Program-made: the position numbers and the translations under genes
Notes under the pieces: generated by a model
What the model saw: only the letters and a program-made list of their open reading frames with translations
Told to the model about the DNA's origin: nothing
Databases searched by the model: none
NCBI GenBank assembly: GCA_026874595.1
Contig: CM049307.1
Location: 28,559,079-28,623,078, forward strand
DNA length: 64,000 nucleotides
Source of the DNA: Sipunculus nudus
Taxonomy: Eukaryota; Annelida; Sipuncula; Golfingiida; Sipunculidae
Reading direction: 5' to 3'
Shown: in pieces, positions 36,284 to 49,195 of the stretch
Layout of the letters: each line of letters starts with the position of its first letter
Position numbering within the stretch: the first letter of the stretch is position 1

Positions 36284-37540
36284 TACTGTGGTTGCCTTTA
36301 TATTGGCGGGGCTGAATTTTCGCGGTTTTTATATTTTTAAAAGTTTCACGGGGTTCCTTTTTCGCGCTCTATCATTGGTCTAGTAGTATATTTCATTATC
36401 AAAAATAGTTTCATTTACCGGTGATTTCACTATTATCTAGGTCTCCTATTTCTCTGTCCGGATATCGCATGTTCGAACATTCACAGACGGCTAAGCCGAC
36501 GCCTGCGGGAAGCATTGACCCCGCTGGCTGTAATTAGTTCAGGGCCGAGGCTCATTAAAAACAACTCAAATGTTATTAAGGTGTGTCGAGAAACCAACCT
36601 GTAACTACAAAACGGTATATTAAGTTTGTTTAGGGAAACTGTCTTGATAAGGGTATCTTACTCCTGTTAATTAAAAGTCGAGTCGTAATCACCTGCTCAA
36701 CCAACAAGGGACGCCTGTAGGTAGCCCCCTTGTTTCAGTATCAAAGGCAGGGATGTGCCCAGAATAATTTGAATGCCGTTTATATATGTTGCTAATTACT
36801 TCCATATAGGTGGAAGAAGGAACCGTATTCAGTTTCTCACGGTTAAAATCTGAAGCAAAACATAATATTCCACTGTTTTAAGGCACTTTGGCCCATGAAC
36901 TGCGACCTTTCAAATATATTCAAAACTCACGTCATCACTAGCCAATCATACATCGTTTGGCGCGTCATGATTTCACAGAATTAGTCTTTTATACAATTAC
37001 AAGGTGGCGCAACCCTAGCGGCTATGTTCACTACTTTAGTGGCAAATTTTATTCATTAACATGACTAAATACGGCACAATGTGAACGAGTACCTTCTACT
37101 CAATATTCATTTTTAAGCGGCACTGGATGTCATCTAACTTGGCACACATACACGTAATTTTTAAATATTACTGCCCAGCGGGCATTGACACTTTCCAGTC
37201 ATGTGCCGGGGGAAAGGAATAACTCCCGGGCGCGTCCGCCGGAGTTAGCACGCACCTGCAAAGGGTCCCGGTTTTTTGCATCAAATCCAACCGATATTAT
37301 TCAAAATGGGCCCAGCATTCTCCCCGAATCATTTATCGTATATGCACCAGGCTTGATGGACAATCACTACATTGCTGAAGATAAATATCAACTGTCGCAA
37401 ACTATCGGCAGCTTCTGAAATTAATGATTATGGTCTGGTATATGTGCATTCAAAACTGCGCGGTTTCATTTTCGCGGTCAGGGAGCGACCGCGAATATCG
37501 CGAATTTGATACCACCGCAAATAAGAAGACAACCACAGTA
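36284..37540. repeat. element bounded by inverted TACTGTGGTTG ends
   Basis: Left end TACTGTGGTTGCCTTTATAT followed by a ttcgcgg/ttcacggggttcc block; right end is the inverse, with cgaccgcgaatatcgcg and aagacaaccacagta. The 1.25-kb interior has no recognised coding sequence. The CpG-rich termini stand out against AT-rich surroundings. It may be a long non-autonomous DNA element or two facing short ones. Confidence 0.5.
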
Positions 37541-37959
37541 TTGAAAAATGTTCTGAATTTGCAGTTCCTGCATGCTATTCTAAATAAAATTTAATTTAAA
37601 TTAACACATGTTCAACAAATTCCTGATTATAAATGATAGACATGTTTAATAGTATTTCATGCATGGCATTGATCAATTTCTAGTCTTAATGTAGGCCAGG
37701 TGTAATCATGAAACCTTAACATGTAGAGTATATAATGAATCAAGCTTGAATACATTTGAAGCTACTGCTAGAACCTCAATTTCTTATGAAAAAAATGTAT
37801 TTATTTATTTATTTATTAACCTTTAAGTTTTCAATAGCGTTAGGTACTGATTTTCTAACGGCTCTAAATGAAAATATGTTATATAGTCACTTGAATGGTT
37901 AAATGGGAAAGCGTATACGTTCAACTACCAACCGTTATATAAATAATTATAAGTTACAG

Positions 37960-37977
37960 TATATTATATATATATAA

Positions 37978-38035
<58 letters not shown>
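37960..38035. repeat. (TA)n microsatellite
   Basis: Nearly pure ta dinucleotides with a few tg interruptions. Confidence 0.9.
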
Positions 38036-40751
38036 TAAAATATAAATATCGAATTATCTAAATATTGGGTAGTGTTTTAATAGGCATAACTTGCCACTGT
38101 AGGCCTATACATATTGGCTAATATTCTTACATTATATGACATTTACATATGCATTATTTACATATACCAGTATATATCTAAGTGGAATAAACTCTAAAAC
38201 AGTTAATTCCTCACTCCAAAGGACTTCAAATTTTGAATTTGATGAAATAAAATGGTTTTTGCTAGTTTGAGGGTGCTGGATGGGTAATATTATTACTAAT
38301 GATTGATGAACATATCCGAGTTGTTACATTATATTTGATTAAAGTGGCTGAATAAAAAAAAGGAATATTAATACATGTATTGTCGAGAATACAGGTAAAT
38401 TAATTTAACGTGTGTGAATCTATTAATTTGCTGCAGGTGATATCCGAGATAGCATGATAAATGTTGACATATACTGGATGATCTTAAAATTGGATACCTC
38501 TCAGTTCTAACCTCTCAGTCCACCGTGATTTAATTAGAGACGCCGACTGGTAATTTTTAAAATATCCATGTACTCTGTATATATAGGCCTATCTCCTTGA
38601 TATACGTCTCGGTTTACGTCATCTCTGTATACCACATCCTAAAGTTTTTAAAGAAACAAAAACAAAACAAAAATGGCTTGCGATGAAAATTAGCTTAGAG
38701 GTAAAATTTACTGTTTCAGAATTTCTTTTATCTCTGCCGATGAAGTTATCAATCTCCTGTTGGAGTTTATCCTGGATTTCCGGGTTGTGGAGAAATTACA
38801 CAGGATACCCCAGCGTATAAGGTTGTGGCGGTCGTCTCGCCACCAACTGGGATCAACTCTCCCATGCATGACGTAAAGAAGTTGGTCCTTAAATTAACGT
38901 ATACGTAAAGTCAGGTATATACGCGCCCGTCCGGCTGTCCGTCCTGCTGCATGGCCTGCCGTCAGTCATCTGCATGTCCACAATTTTCAGAATGCTTCGC
39001 TCGTTTCTTTATTCCTGGTCCGTTCTCTTTTTCGTTTATTTTATACCTTACGGCTATATATATGGTTCCAAAATGCGCCTTTCCCTTCATTTTTATCTGT
39101 CCGGTTTATTTGATAAATAGGAAGTGTAAACCCTTAATTCAAAATGTCCGCAAATAATTTAGCTCATATATATCTATAGCTTCCGTGCTCTGTCCTTACG
39201 ATTCGTTTCCCTAAGTTTTGTATATACATGCATATATACGCTTGGTCAAAAGTGCATATAAATTTTTATTCTAGGGTCGCCGGCCGGATGAACCTTATAT
39301 ATATATATATATTAATAAATTGGAATAACAAGGAAACGAGTAAATTTCGAAATACCACCAGAATGAAATATTTAATACTACATATTATCGGATTTCATAT
39401 AGTACATAATTGAAAGAAAATGTAAATACAAAATCAACTGTTATGACATTTAAGAAAATTAACACTATCCCAGTCCATAATACATTAAGGTATATCCAGT
39501 ATATATACTGAATGATTCCTGCATGATACTCATTAGCTACCTGACCTGACCCATGAACTATATTTATGTTGGTGACAATAGATTGATCGTAACACAGTTG
39601 CACCAGTACGTATTTACTGCTTAGTGTCTCAACTACTTTGTTGTTGAACACTAGATCGACCTTCATGTAAATAACCTATGTGTGTGCTTGACGGTCTGTG
39701 TCACGATGATGACCATGCATGTGTATAACCATCCATGTCTGAACGTCTGACGGCCTCTTCGGTTTTCACAAAATGGGAGCAGAGACAGACGCCTGAGAAA
39801 GATGAAATGCTAGAGGTCACTCCGAAATGATAGGATATCATATAATAAATGCAAAGTTTTGGAAAGATCTAGCGGTTGCGGCGGCGGTGGCGGAACCCTG
39901 CAGGCTGAAAATCTTTTTCGGCGGATAAAAATATTATTCTTGCATCTGTGTTTTAACAATAATTATATATTCCTCATAAGTGCTATTACAGCGAGTCTCT
40001 ACAGTACACTGTTTTTTGTGTATTTACATGGTGAAGGAAAGATGAATGTACTAAGATTTTTTTTGTAATAGCAATTTTTTTCTTTCTGCTAATATTTATG
40101 CTAACCTTCACTCCTAATTTTTTAGTACACATGTATGTATTTAATATTCAATATCGGTCAGATAAAGAATAGACGTTATAGCGATGACTCGTGAATATGG
40201 TATTCGGTGTATAAAAACTGGTTATTTCCATTCCCGGGAGGAGTGGTAATATATAGGCCTGTGTGTATGTGGGGGGGGGGGGGGGAGGCAAAATACGGTC
40301 CGGTTTATTTAATCTTATCAGAAGAGGTTTGGTCTTTCTATAAAGCAATGAATTCCGTGCATGCCATTTAAAGGGATAGGTCTACCTGTTCGGAACAAAA
40401 ATTCAAGTGTGAAAAAAAAAAAAAAAAAAAATTGCACTACCAACGGGATATTGGGGGAGGAGGGAGCCTACATATTTTCTTCACAGACAGGCCAATGACG
40501 CTCATCTATACGATGTTTTTGCGTAGCTTCCAAGCTCGCTCCATAAGCTACATGCATTGTTATACTTTGTTAATACTGAATTTAATATAATTTAATTTTG
40601 CTTGAAGCAAGGATATATGAGTGAAGTCCGTATCTAGCCTTAGTGGTAGAAGAACCGAGTAATCATATATGTTATTGCCATATATATAGGTTACATAATG
40701 TTATTGCGTTCAAAATTCTAAAATCAACTTATATTATATAGCCGCCGACGT

Positions 40752-40784
40752 CGACGCAACAGGTTTCAGGTTTCTGTTGCGTCG
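40752..40784. other. GC-rich perfect hairpin
   Basis: CGACGCAACAG, an 11-nt loop (gtttcaggttt), then CTGTTGCGTCG: an 11-bp perfect stem in an AT-rich neighbourhood, flanked by further GC-rich bases (gccgccgacgt / ccggcc). No known RNA family is recognised. Confidence 0.6.
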
Positions 40785-42877
40785 CCGGCCCATCAAAGGG
40801 CTAACTGTGGTTATAGCACGATACGATCTGTTACTCTTAGAAAGAAAATTAAATAAAAATATTTCCTATGGTTATAGCAAACCAAGTTCACATAATGTTG
40901 TATGTCGAAAGGCCTGTAATAAAAAATAACAATTCTGGAAAGCATGAAGCACCTGTAACATCAACAACTGATAGTATTTGTCCAGAGAGAATTGAAACAT
41001 TAACAGCCCCGGTAGACATCTTGCATTTGGTGGCAGTCCTGTATAAGGCTTTAGGCCTGTGTACTATTATGTTCATATTTTAACTTCCTTGGTGCAAAAT
41101 AGGGCTGAGAAGAGAACAGTAATGTTTTCTAGTGGTCAAATATACAATACACATAGATGTACTGAACATTAATCAATTGATATATGTTAAATCTCACAGT
41201 TGTGTATGGAGTGTTATAATCACAGTTAACTGCAGGTGCAATCTATGCATGGACTCCACAATGCGTCAGTCACTGAAAACAAGGGACCCATGGGTCACGG
41301 CGCTCAGCTGATCGTGATTGGACTATAAATGTTTCTCCACTGTGATACTATATCGAGTCGATAAAGCTTATGAATATCATGTACATGTTGGGCTATTATA
41401 AACGAATGTAATGTAATATGTGAGTAAATGATAAATGAAATTACCTGACTGATGGATTAATAGAGTCAAATAAAGTGGTTTATTTTTTATTTATTTAGGA
41501 GGGGTTGAAAATTGTGATATATTTGAGCAAATATGAATGCAATGACAGCAGTAATAAGCAGTAGTAGATGATAAGGCTATTTGTTGAAGGATCTAAAGTG
41601 TATGGTAGTCTGCAAGCGTTCAATTTGACAGATATGATGTTATGATTAACTATGCTGATGAAGTGATTTATGAATATGTGACTGTATGACACAATATCTC
41701 TTTAGTCTTGACAAGGTACATTATTGTGATGCCCACTATGTCTACATATTACACAATATTGACATAATTTCTGGCATGTACATATAGGTACCTATGGACG
41801 AATAGTTATACAAAATATTAAAGTATGAATATATCTGATTCATCTTGTTCTTGCTTACTAAGGCTGACTTTGGGATGGGGTTCGGAGAAGGGAAAAGTGA
41901 GGGCAGCACGAAGGTGGATGTAGAAATATTCTATTGTAATGTTTTTCATTTATATAAGAATATGAAAAGCTAAGAGGAAAGGGACCCTCCTACTTGGTTA
42001 TAGTAAAGTTCTAAATATATGATTGCAAACTAATACTCTGACAAGACTGTCATGAAGAAAAACAGTAAAAGTTTTGAGATACTGTGTTGCATACGAAAAT
42101 TTACAGATGGACAGGCAAGTGGACAGAATGGACTAATACCTTTATTTCACTTTCAAGAGAATAATGCATTTAAGTTTATATATAATCCTATTTTTTTAAG
42201 CAGATCCACTTTTTCCATTAAGAAGTTTTTGTCTGTATCATTTTTTTATTTACAGGTTTATAAATTTTTAATTAAAAAACCTGAAAATATAAGTTAAAAT
42301 ATTAGAATTGTTGCAAAAGTTGCAATCATTATATATACAGAGTAAAAAACATTGGGTCATATTATGCATGCACATATATTTTATTATTTTTAAATCATAA
42401 ATGTTTTAACTGATTTTAAAAGAAAATAATGCCACAACATGGCATCTACAAGAATATTCCTTGAATCACTATTAAAAAGTTTTGCATATTGGAGTTTTTA
42501 GGACATGCTTAATTTTATTCACCAAAATAAAATAAAAGTAAATTTGACAAAATAAAACATCTTTTCAATTAAAGTATACACACTGAATGAGGGACAAACA
42601 ATATCATTGTGCTAATTACTATCCCAGTTTTAATTAATTACTGGAATTAATAGTCAATTTCACACCTGGTGAAGTTTTTACTCTTCTGAAGTAAGGAATT
42701 ACTTATCTCATGAACATCCAGACTTTCACAGCAATACACCACTTTGTGGACACAATTAAATGTACACTTTAATCATTGTAACCCTGGTGGTTCAATACAA
42801 AATCTAAAATGTAGCATGTCCAAGAATAAAATAAAATACAGAAAAATTATAACATTCATCTAGTTTATGCACCAGCT

Positions 42878-42897
42878 GGGGGGGGGGGGGGGGGGGG
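42878..42897 (+). repeat. G20 homopolymer
   Basis: Twenty consecutive G, preceded by ct and followed by atgagtgcagggcgagggga. It can form a G-quadruplex; length will vary between individuals. Confidence 0.9.
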
Positions 42898-43069
42898 ATG
42901 AGTGCAGGGCGAGGGGAAGCCTGCTAGTAGTGGCCAAGCTGGGCCAAGGTAAGCTGCCTGGGGTGGGTTACATAATGCAAGTGAAGGCTGTACTACTAGG
43001 TGGGCTAGATGTAAACAACACTTGACATGGTGTGTGAAAACATGAATAAAAGCTATTAATTCCAATCAA

Positions 43070-43605
43070 TTTCTTTTGAAAGTTCAGATTTTAAAAGATT
43101 AAATCCTTATGCATATATGCTGGGAAAATTAAATCAACAGTGCCAAAATTGGACAAAATTTAAGGTATTGTTTTTTATTTATGCTAATAACTTGAAAAAT
43201 TTGCAAAATTCAGATCTTATTTTGGGTAAACAATTGAATTTTGATTAAATAAAGTTATATTCCTGAAAAAAGTTCTCTAGGTTCAGCAATTCTCATGTGA
43301 GTAAATATATTTCCTGATTTTTAAAAAAATTGCATTATGTTTTGGCCCATATAACTTCAAAATAATACTCAATACTGACCTAATTTTTGGTATGTTCATA
43401 GAAAATGTATAAAAGAATGTGAATACTAAATACGATCAAAAACAGATCAGTGGTTTTGATATTAGGCAGCCTTGAAGTGTAACAATGGCTTTTTTTTATG
43501 GAAAACGGAGTTTTTTTCCTTAATATCTCCAAGGAACAAAGTCCTAATGACCCAATTTTCGGTATGGTAGGAGATTTTGGGGACATCTAAAATTATGTCA
43601 ACAGC
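43070..43605 (+). repeat. interspersed repeat family, copy 1 (truncated)
   Basis: Shares with 43725-44448 the phrases gattaaatccttatg, aatttaaggta, tggttttgatat and aggcag[tc]cttgaagtgt, and ggtatggtaggagatt. It lacks the (ggac)n and CAGCTGAGCT end of the full copies. Confidence 0.7.
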
Positions 43606-43724
43606 CTGGGGAGCATAGAGATGTGCACTGAATGACCTACAGGCATCAAAGTGGACTGCTTGACAATGTAAGGGAATACAACAAGAGCCTCCAAAAAAAT
43701 TCAATAACTAGCCTAATTTTGCAG

Positions 43725-44448
43725 CTTTTATTTTCAAATTGCAGATTTTAACAGATTAAATCCTTATGTATACATGGTGTGAAAATTAAATCCACAGTAC
43801 TTACAGGAAAAAAACGTGCCATGGCCAAAGTTGGGCAAAATTTAAGGTACCAATTTTATATTTTTGCCAATATTTAAAAAATTTTACAGATTTTGATCTA
43901 AGTTTTGGTATACAATTAAATTTTGATTAATTAAAGTTGTATTACTGGAAAAAAGTCCCTACCTTTAACACTTTGGGTCTTAAGTGACAAAATATCTTCC
44001 TGATTTTTTTTACAAAGTGCATTATGTTTGGGCCAATAACTTTTTTAAATTATATAATACTGACTTAATATCTGGCATGTACATAGGAACTATATAGAGG
44101 AATATTTATGGTAAATATGAAGAAAACCAGATGAGTGGTTTTGATATATTAGGCAGTCCTGAAGTGTGAAAATAGATTTCTAATAAAAAATTGAGGTTTT
44201 TCCTTAATATCTCAAAGGAACGAAGTCCTATTGACCAAATTTTTGGCATGGTAGGAGATTATGGGGACATCTAACTGTATGCCGAAATTCAGATTCGTAG
44301 GTCCAACGGTGTCGAAACGTGCCAGTCTTACGGACGGACATCCAGACGGACAGACGGACGGACGGACGGACGGACGGACAGACAGACGGACGACGGACAA
44401 TGGACCATGACTATAGCTCTGATGACTTATAGTCAGCTGAGCTAAAAA
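43725..44448 (+). repeat. interspersed repeat family, copy 2, left arm of inverted pair
   Basis: Full copy ending in a ggacggacggac tract (about 44331-44400), then agtcagctgagctaaaaa. A second full copy in opposite orientation begins at 47634, so the two form an inverted repeat of about 700 bp with a 3.2-kb spacer. Confidence 0.8.
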
Positions 44449-46054
44449 AGCAATTGAGGAGTTCATTCTTATGGGCTACTTATATTAATGAAAAACACAA
44501 AAAAATTATTAATATATAAATATTTTTTAACTGATTTAAATTTTTCGAGAATATATCATATGGGCATATACTGGTAGGCTTAAATAAGAATTTAACACTA
44601 CGGGTACACCGATCGAAAAGGGCCGGCGGCCGAGATCGCATAGCGGCAGAAGAATTCATGCCGAAATCTACGGCGGCCGAAATTGTTCATTACTGCCTCA
44701 GACCAACCTAGGCCTAGCTGTCTGGAGCATCTAAAGGTAGGTCCACATTAAAAACGTCAGGACTCGCCCATACCTAATCATAATGTATGAAAATCATCAT
44801 CTACCGATAATGCAGGAAGCCATTATATTTGTCGACACATATTTCTTACTACCTGGGCTTTGAAGTGATTTTTCCGTCGTCCGTTAACCTTTTTCTATAG
44901 TTTGCAGATCTACCAACAGGTGGCAGCACATGAGAAATAAGATAATGTCCAGTAGTGGCCTTGAGCCATTAAATGATTGATCAGTGTTGTGTAATGTGCA
45001 TCATGTGTGGTGTGTGTGCATAGTAGATCTGCCAGGTCAGCAAAACTCAATGGTTTATTGGTGAAATGCACTATTTAGAGGTGCTTGAATCCCTATAACC
45101 ATGATAAATTTTGTTTTGATTGGCTGTTATAGGATACTGCATTAATTCTGCCAGTGACTGGATTCAAGACTTGTGGGTGTGAATATGCCCCCTTTCCTTT
45201 CTGCTCATTAATTTGTTATTGTCTTATTGTCCCTCTTATTGGTTTTGGAGTGGCTATCTGAAAAATAATTCTCTCTAGCTCCAAAAAAAAAAATTATCAA
45301 ATTCTCAATGTGTTTTAGTTTTTATGTTCACCTGTAGATGGCTCCACATGTCATAGTGTATTTTGGTCCTATTTCTCAGTGTGTTTTAGTTTTTTATGTT
45401 TGCTTGCAGATGTCTCCACATGTCTCAGTGCATCTGTTTAAGTTTTTATGTGCCCTCTAGAATTTTTTTGTTGCTTATCAAGCATGAAAGACAACAAGAG
45501 CCCAAAGCAGAGGACATTAATTCCACAAATTTGCTTGTTTTTATCTGTTGCCTTAAAATGTCTGCATATTGTTATTTGCTTCAATTTAAATAAAACTTCT
45601 TATTCATATAATTTTTTAATATACATACCAATTGATGAAAAATTAGAAAGAGGCATCTGTGGTTGTTAAGAATGTCTAAGTACAAAGTTTTAGTAAACTT
45701 TTTTTAAGAAATTCAAAGAAAGAGTTTTTATTTCTATCCACATGTGTTGGGTCTAAACCCTTTGTAATGATGCAAAAGACCAGTAGCAGAGATTAAATAT
45801 AGGATTTTGTTTGGAAAACACAAGTAGTTGGATATTACAGACTGAAAATTGAGGGTTTCTGTTTTATCACTCAAGTGCATTGTCAGCAGCCTTCCCTTTC
45901 TGATATTCAAGTCCTCAGTACTGGAATATTTTATTATCCCCATCATACCTCATGTATGCCCAGCCAAACCAAATTTATCATGGGTAAATTACTATTATGG
46001 GGATTCAAGTGCCTGTGAAATGCTCAAAGGAAATTATATTCATTTTGAACCTGT
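44449..46054. other. spacer, no gene recognised
   Basis: Contains two imperfect copies of a roughly 75-bp unit (tgtgttttagtttttatgtt...tccacatgtc) at about 45310-45440. No supported coding sequence. Confidence 0.5.
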
Positions 46055-47600
46055 TGAATGGGAGGGTGATGACTTTGACTCCGTCTTAGCCTCAGATTGA
46101 GTTTGTTGACTCAGACTTAATCTTGGCCTTGAATGTTAGTGACTTGCATTTGTATTTGGCCTAAGAGGGTGGTGACTTGTCTTGATTTTGGCCTCTGAGC
46201 TTGGTGACTTTCACTTGATCTTGGCCTTGGATTGTGGTGAAAAGCACTCAATCTTGGCCTTGGAGGGTGGTGACCTGCATTCCATCTTGGCCTTGGATTG
46301 TGGTGACTTGCACTCGATATTGGCCTCAGAGGGTGGTGACTTGCACTCGATATTGGCCTCAGAGGGTGGTGACTTGCCCTCAATCATGGCCTTGATGGGT
46401 GGTGACTTGCACTCAATCCTGCCATGGGAGGGTGATGGGCACTCACTCTTGGCCTCAGAGGGTCAAGACTTGCACTTGATCTTGGCCTCAGAGGTAGGTG
46501 ACTTGCACTCTATCTTGGCCTCAAAGGGTGGTGACTTGCACTTGATCTTGGCCTCGGAGGGTGGTGATGTGCATGCTATCTTGGCCTCAGAGGGAATTGA
46601 CATGTACTGGATCTTCACCTCAGAGGGTGGTGATATGTACTCCATCTTTGCCTTGGAAGGTTGTAATGTGCACTCCATCTTGGCCTGGGTGGGTAGTTGC
46701 ACTCACTCCTTGCCTCAGAGTTTGGTAACGTGCACTCAATCTTTGGCCTCAGAGGATGATGACTTGCATTCTATTTTGGCCTTGGAGCGTGGTGATGTGC
46801 ACTCTATCTTGGCCTTAGAGGGTGGTGACGTGCACTCATTCTTAGCCTCTGAGGTTGGAGACATGCACTTGTTCTTGGCAATGGAGGTTGGTTAAGTGCA
46901 CTCAATCTTGGCCTTGGTGGATGGTGATTTGCACTTGATCTTGGCCTTGGTGGGTGGTGATGTGCACTCAGTCTTGGCCTTGGGGGATGGTGACCTGCAT
47001 TCCATCTTGGCTTGGAGTGTGGTGACTTGCACTTGTTATTGGCCTCAGAGGGTGGTGACTTGCACTCAATCATGGCCTCTGAGGGTGGTGACTTGCACTC
47101 AATCATGGCCTCAGGGGGTGGTGACTTGCACTCAATCCTGCCTTGGGAGGTTGGTGTGCACTCAATCTTGGCCTCAAAGGGTCATGATTTGCACTTGATC
47201 TTGGCCTCAGGAGTGGTGACTTGCACTTGATCTGGCACTTGATCTTGGCCTCAGAGGGTGGTGACTTGCACTTGATCTTGGCCTCAGAGGGTGGTGACTT
47301 GCACTTGATCTTGGCCTCAGAGGGTGGTGACTTGCACTTGATCTTGGCCTCAGAGGGTGGTGATGTGCACTCATTCTTAGCCTCTGAGGGTGGTGATGTG
47401 CACTCTATTTTGGCCTTGGTGGGTGGTTATGTGCACTTGATCTTGTCCTCAGAGGGTGGTTATGTGCACTAGATCTTGGCCAGGGAGGTGGTGGCATGCA
47501 CCTGATCTTGGCCTCAGGGGGTGGTGACTTGCACTCACTTGCACTCAACCCTGGCCGCAGAGGGCGGTGACATGCACCAATTCTTGGCCTCCTAGGATGG
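46055..47600 (+). repeat. 33-bp minisatellite (11-codon unit)
   Basis: About 45 units with consensus like ggtggtgacttgcactcgat plus cttggcctcagag. Because 33 is a multiple of three, long frames stay open: 46182-46895 reads as 237 residues of EGGDLHSILAS-type repeats, and shorter runs are open on the other strand too. No start context, splice signals or conserved flanking domain support a protein. Several units of other length break the frame, so it is best called a minisatellite. Confidence 0.85.
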
Positions 47601-47633
47601 TGACTGGACAACAGCACTTTTACTTTTTAGCTC

Positions 47634-48330
47634 AGCTGACTAAAAGTCATCTGAGCTATAGTCTTGGTCCTTTGTCCGTCAGCTGTCCATCCATCCTTCT
47701 GTCTGTCTGTCAGTCCCTTTGTCTGTCCGTTAAACTGGCACGTTTTGAAACCATTTGACCTACGAATCTGAAATTTGGCATACCATTAGATTTCCCCAAA
47801 ACCTCCAACCATACTGAAAATTGGGACAATTGGACATCGTTCCTTCAAGATATTTAGGAAAACCTTAATTGTTTATTAAAAATCATACTTCAGGACTGCC
47901 AAATATCAAAACCACTCTTCTGGTTTTCTTCATATTTACCATAAATATTCCCCATATAATTCCTATGTACATGCCAGAAATTAAGTCAGTATTTTATAAT
48001 TTAAAAAAATTATGGCCCAAACGTAATGGACTTTGTAAAAAATCAGGGAAGATATTTGGTCACGAAAAAGTGTTAAAGCTAGGGATTTTTTTCAGTAATA
48101 CAACTTTAATTAATCAAAATTTTATTGTATACCAAAAATTAGATCAAAATCTGTTAAATTTTTTTAAATATTGGCAAAAATATAAAATTGGTACCTTAAA
48201 TTTAGCCTAAGTTTGTCCATTGCCCCTTTTTTTTCTTGTAAGAACATTTGATTTACTTTTCACAGTTGGTATTTATATAAATTTAATCTGTTAAATTCTG
48301 AAATTTGAAAGTAAAAGCATAAAAATTATT
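47634..48330 (-). repeat. interspersed repeat family, copy 3, right arm of inverted pair
   Basis: Begins tttttagctcagctgac and a gtctgtctgtc tract, then runs as the reverse complement of 43725-44448 (ccgaaatt/ggcatacc, ccaaatatcaaaaccactc, ggtaccttaaattt). Confidence 0.8.
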
Positions 48331-49032
48331 GTAGTTAATGAAGTTTTTCTGAGGCTCTAATGTATTTACATAAATTTTGAACCTCCAGACAAACCATGTC
48401 TGGTCCCTACAGCCTTGTCTGGGTAAACGTATTAGTGATGCAACACTGCTTTTACAAATGTAGAATCACATGTGGCAACCCTGCCCTCTCCACCCCCCCC
48501 CTCCCACCCAACCAGATATGTTGCATTACTTACATTCTTTAACCGATTGCTGTTTCTGATCCAATGTATACAACTTTTCCAATCCTGAATCAAGTGTTAT
48601 TTTCAGATATTTATTATTTTGCAAAATTAAAAAAATTATTAAAAAAAAATAAAAACATCTGTGTTTCTATTAAAAATCTATTTTCATACTTCAGGATTGC
48701 CTAGTATCAAAACCACTTATCTGGTTTTCTTCATATTTACCATAAATATTCCCATATATAATTCCTATGTACATGCTAGAAATTAAGTCTGTATTATATA
48801 ATTGTTTCCCTCAAAACAAAGTTCCGCTGCCGCCGCAGCCACTGCCGATTTTGGTTTCAGAATAGATCTATGAGACCACTGGACAGATTTTTCCAAAACT
48901 TTACACGATTATCGGGTCACATGTGAACTGGTGCCATAATATTTTGCGTTGACCTCTGACCTTTCCTCTCTCTAGTGCATCCATCTGTTTGTCTGTCTTG
49001 AAACATTAACCCACATATCTTCAGACTCGTTT
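48331..49032. other. repeat-rich spacer before the first retrotransposon
   Basis: Apart from the fragment at 48640-48810 it shows only AT-rich DNA, a C-rich stretch near 48495-48510 and a tttcctctctctagtgcatccatctgttt segment of GGTGGCGCC-repeat type near 48960. No gene. Confidence 0.4.
48640..48810 (-). repeat. interspersed repeat family, copy 4 (fragment)
   Basis: Contains acttcaggattgcctagtat, aaaaccacttatctggtttt and cctatgtacatgctagaaat, matching the middle of copy 3 in the same orientation. Confidence 0.7.
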
Positions 49033-49175
49033 TGTTGAGGCTTGATGTAAGCGGCGCGGGGATGGAGGATAGAAGCGGCCCTGGCGGGTTAGCGGAGGAT
49101 GTAATAACATTGATCAGTAATAAACGCATGACAGGTGTACGGACGTTGTTTTAGGTATTTACAGACAACCTAACA
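49033..49175 (+). repeat. 5' LTR of first gypsy element
   Basis: TGTTGAGGCTTGATG... to ...GACAACCTAACA, 143 bp. The same sequence with about five changes is at 53904-54046. Confidence 0.93.
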
Positions 49176-49178
49176 ACT

Positions 49179-49195
49179 TGGTGTCAGAGTTGGAC
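49179..49195 (+). other. primer-binding site candidate
   Basis: TGGTGTCAGAGTTGGAC starts 3 nt after the LTR. TGG complements a tRNA CCA end; the tRNA is not identified here. Confidence 0.6.

Larger units (their letters stand above)
37541..43069. other. intergenic, no gene recognised
   Basis: AT-rich DNA with (TA)n runs (about 37960-38035 and 39297-39312), homopolymer G (40271-40285 and 42878-42897) and A (about 40411-40430), and a CpG-rich hairpin at 40752-40784. Short open frames show no family resemblance. Confidence 0.5.

Noticed and set aside
38951-39157. 68-codon hydrophobic frame as a membrane protein
   Set aside because: AT-rich sequence readily yields hydrophobic frames; no homology or context supports it.
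44331-44400. (ggac)n tract as an independent locus of interest
   Set aside because: It is the regular tail of the interspersed repeat family, also present inverted at 47690-47735.
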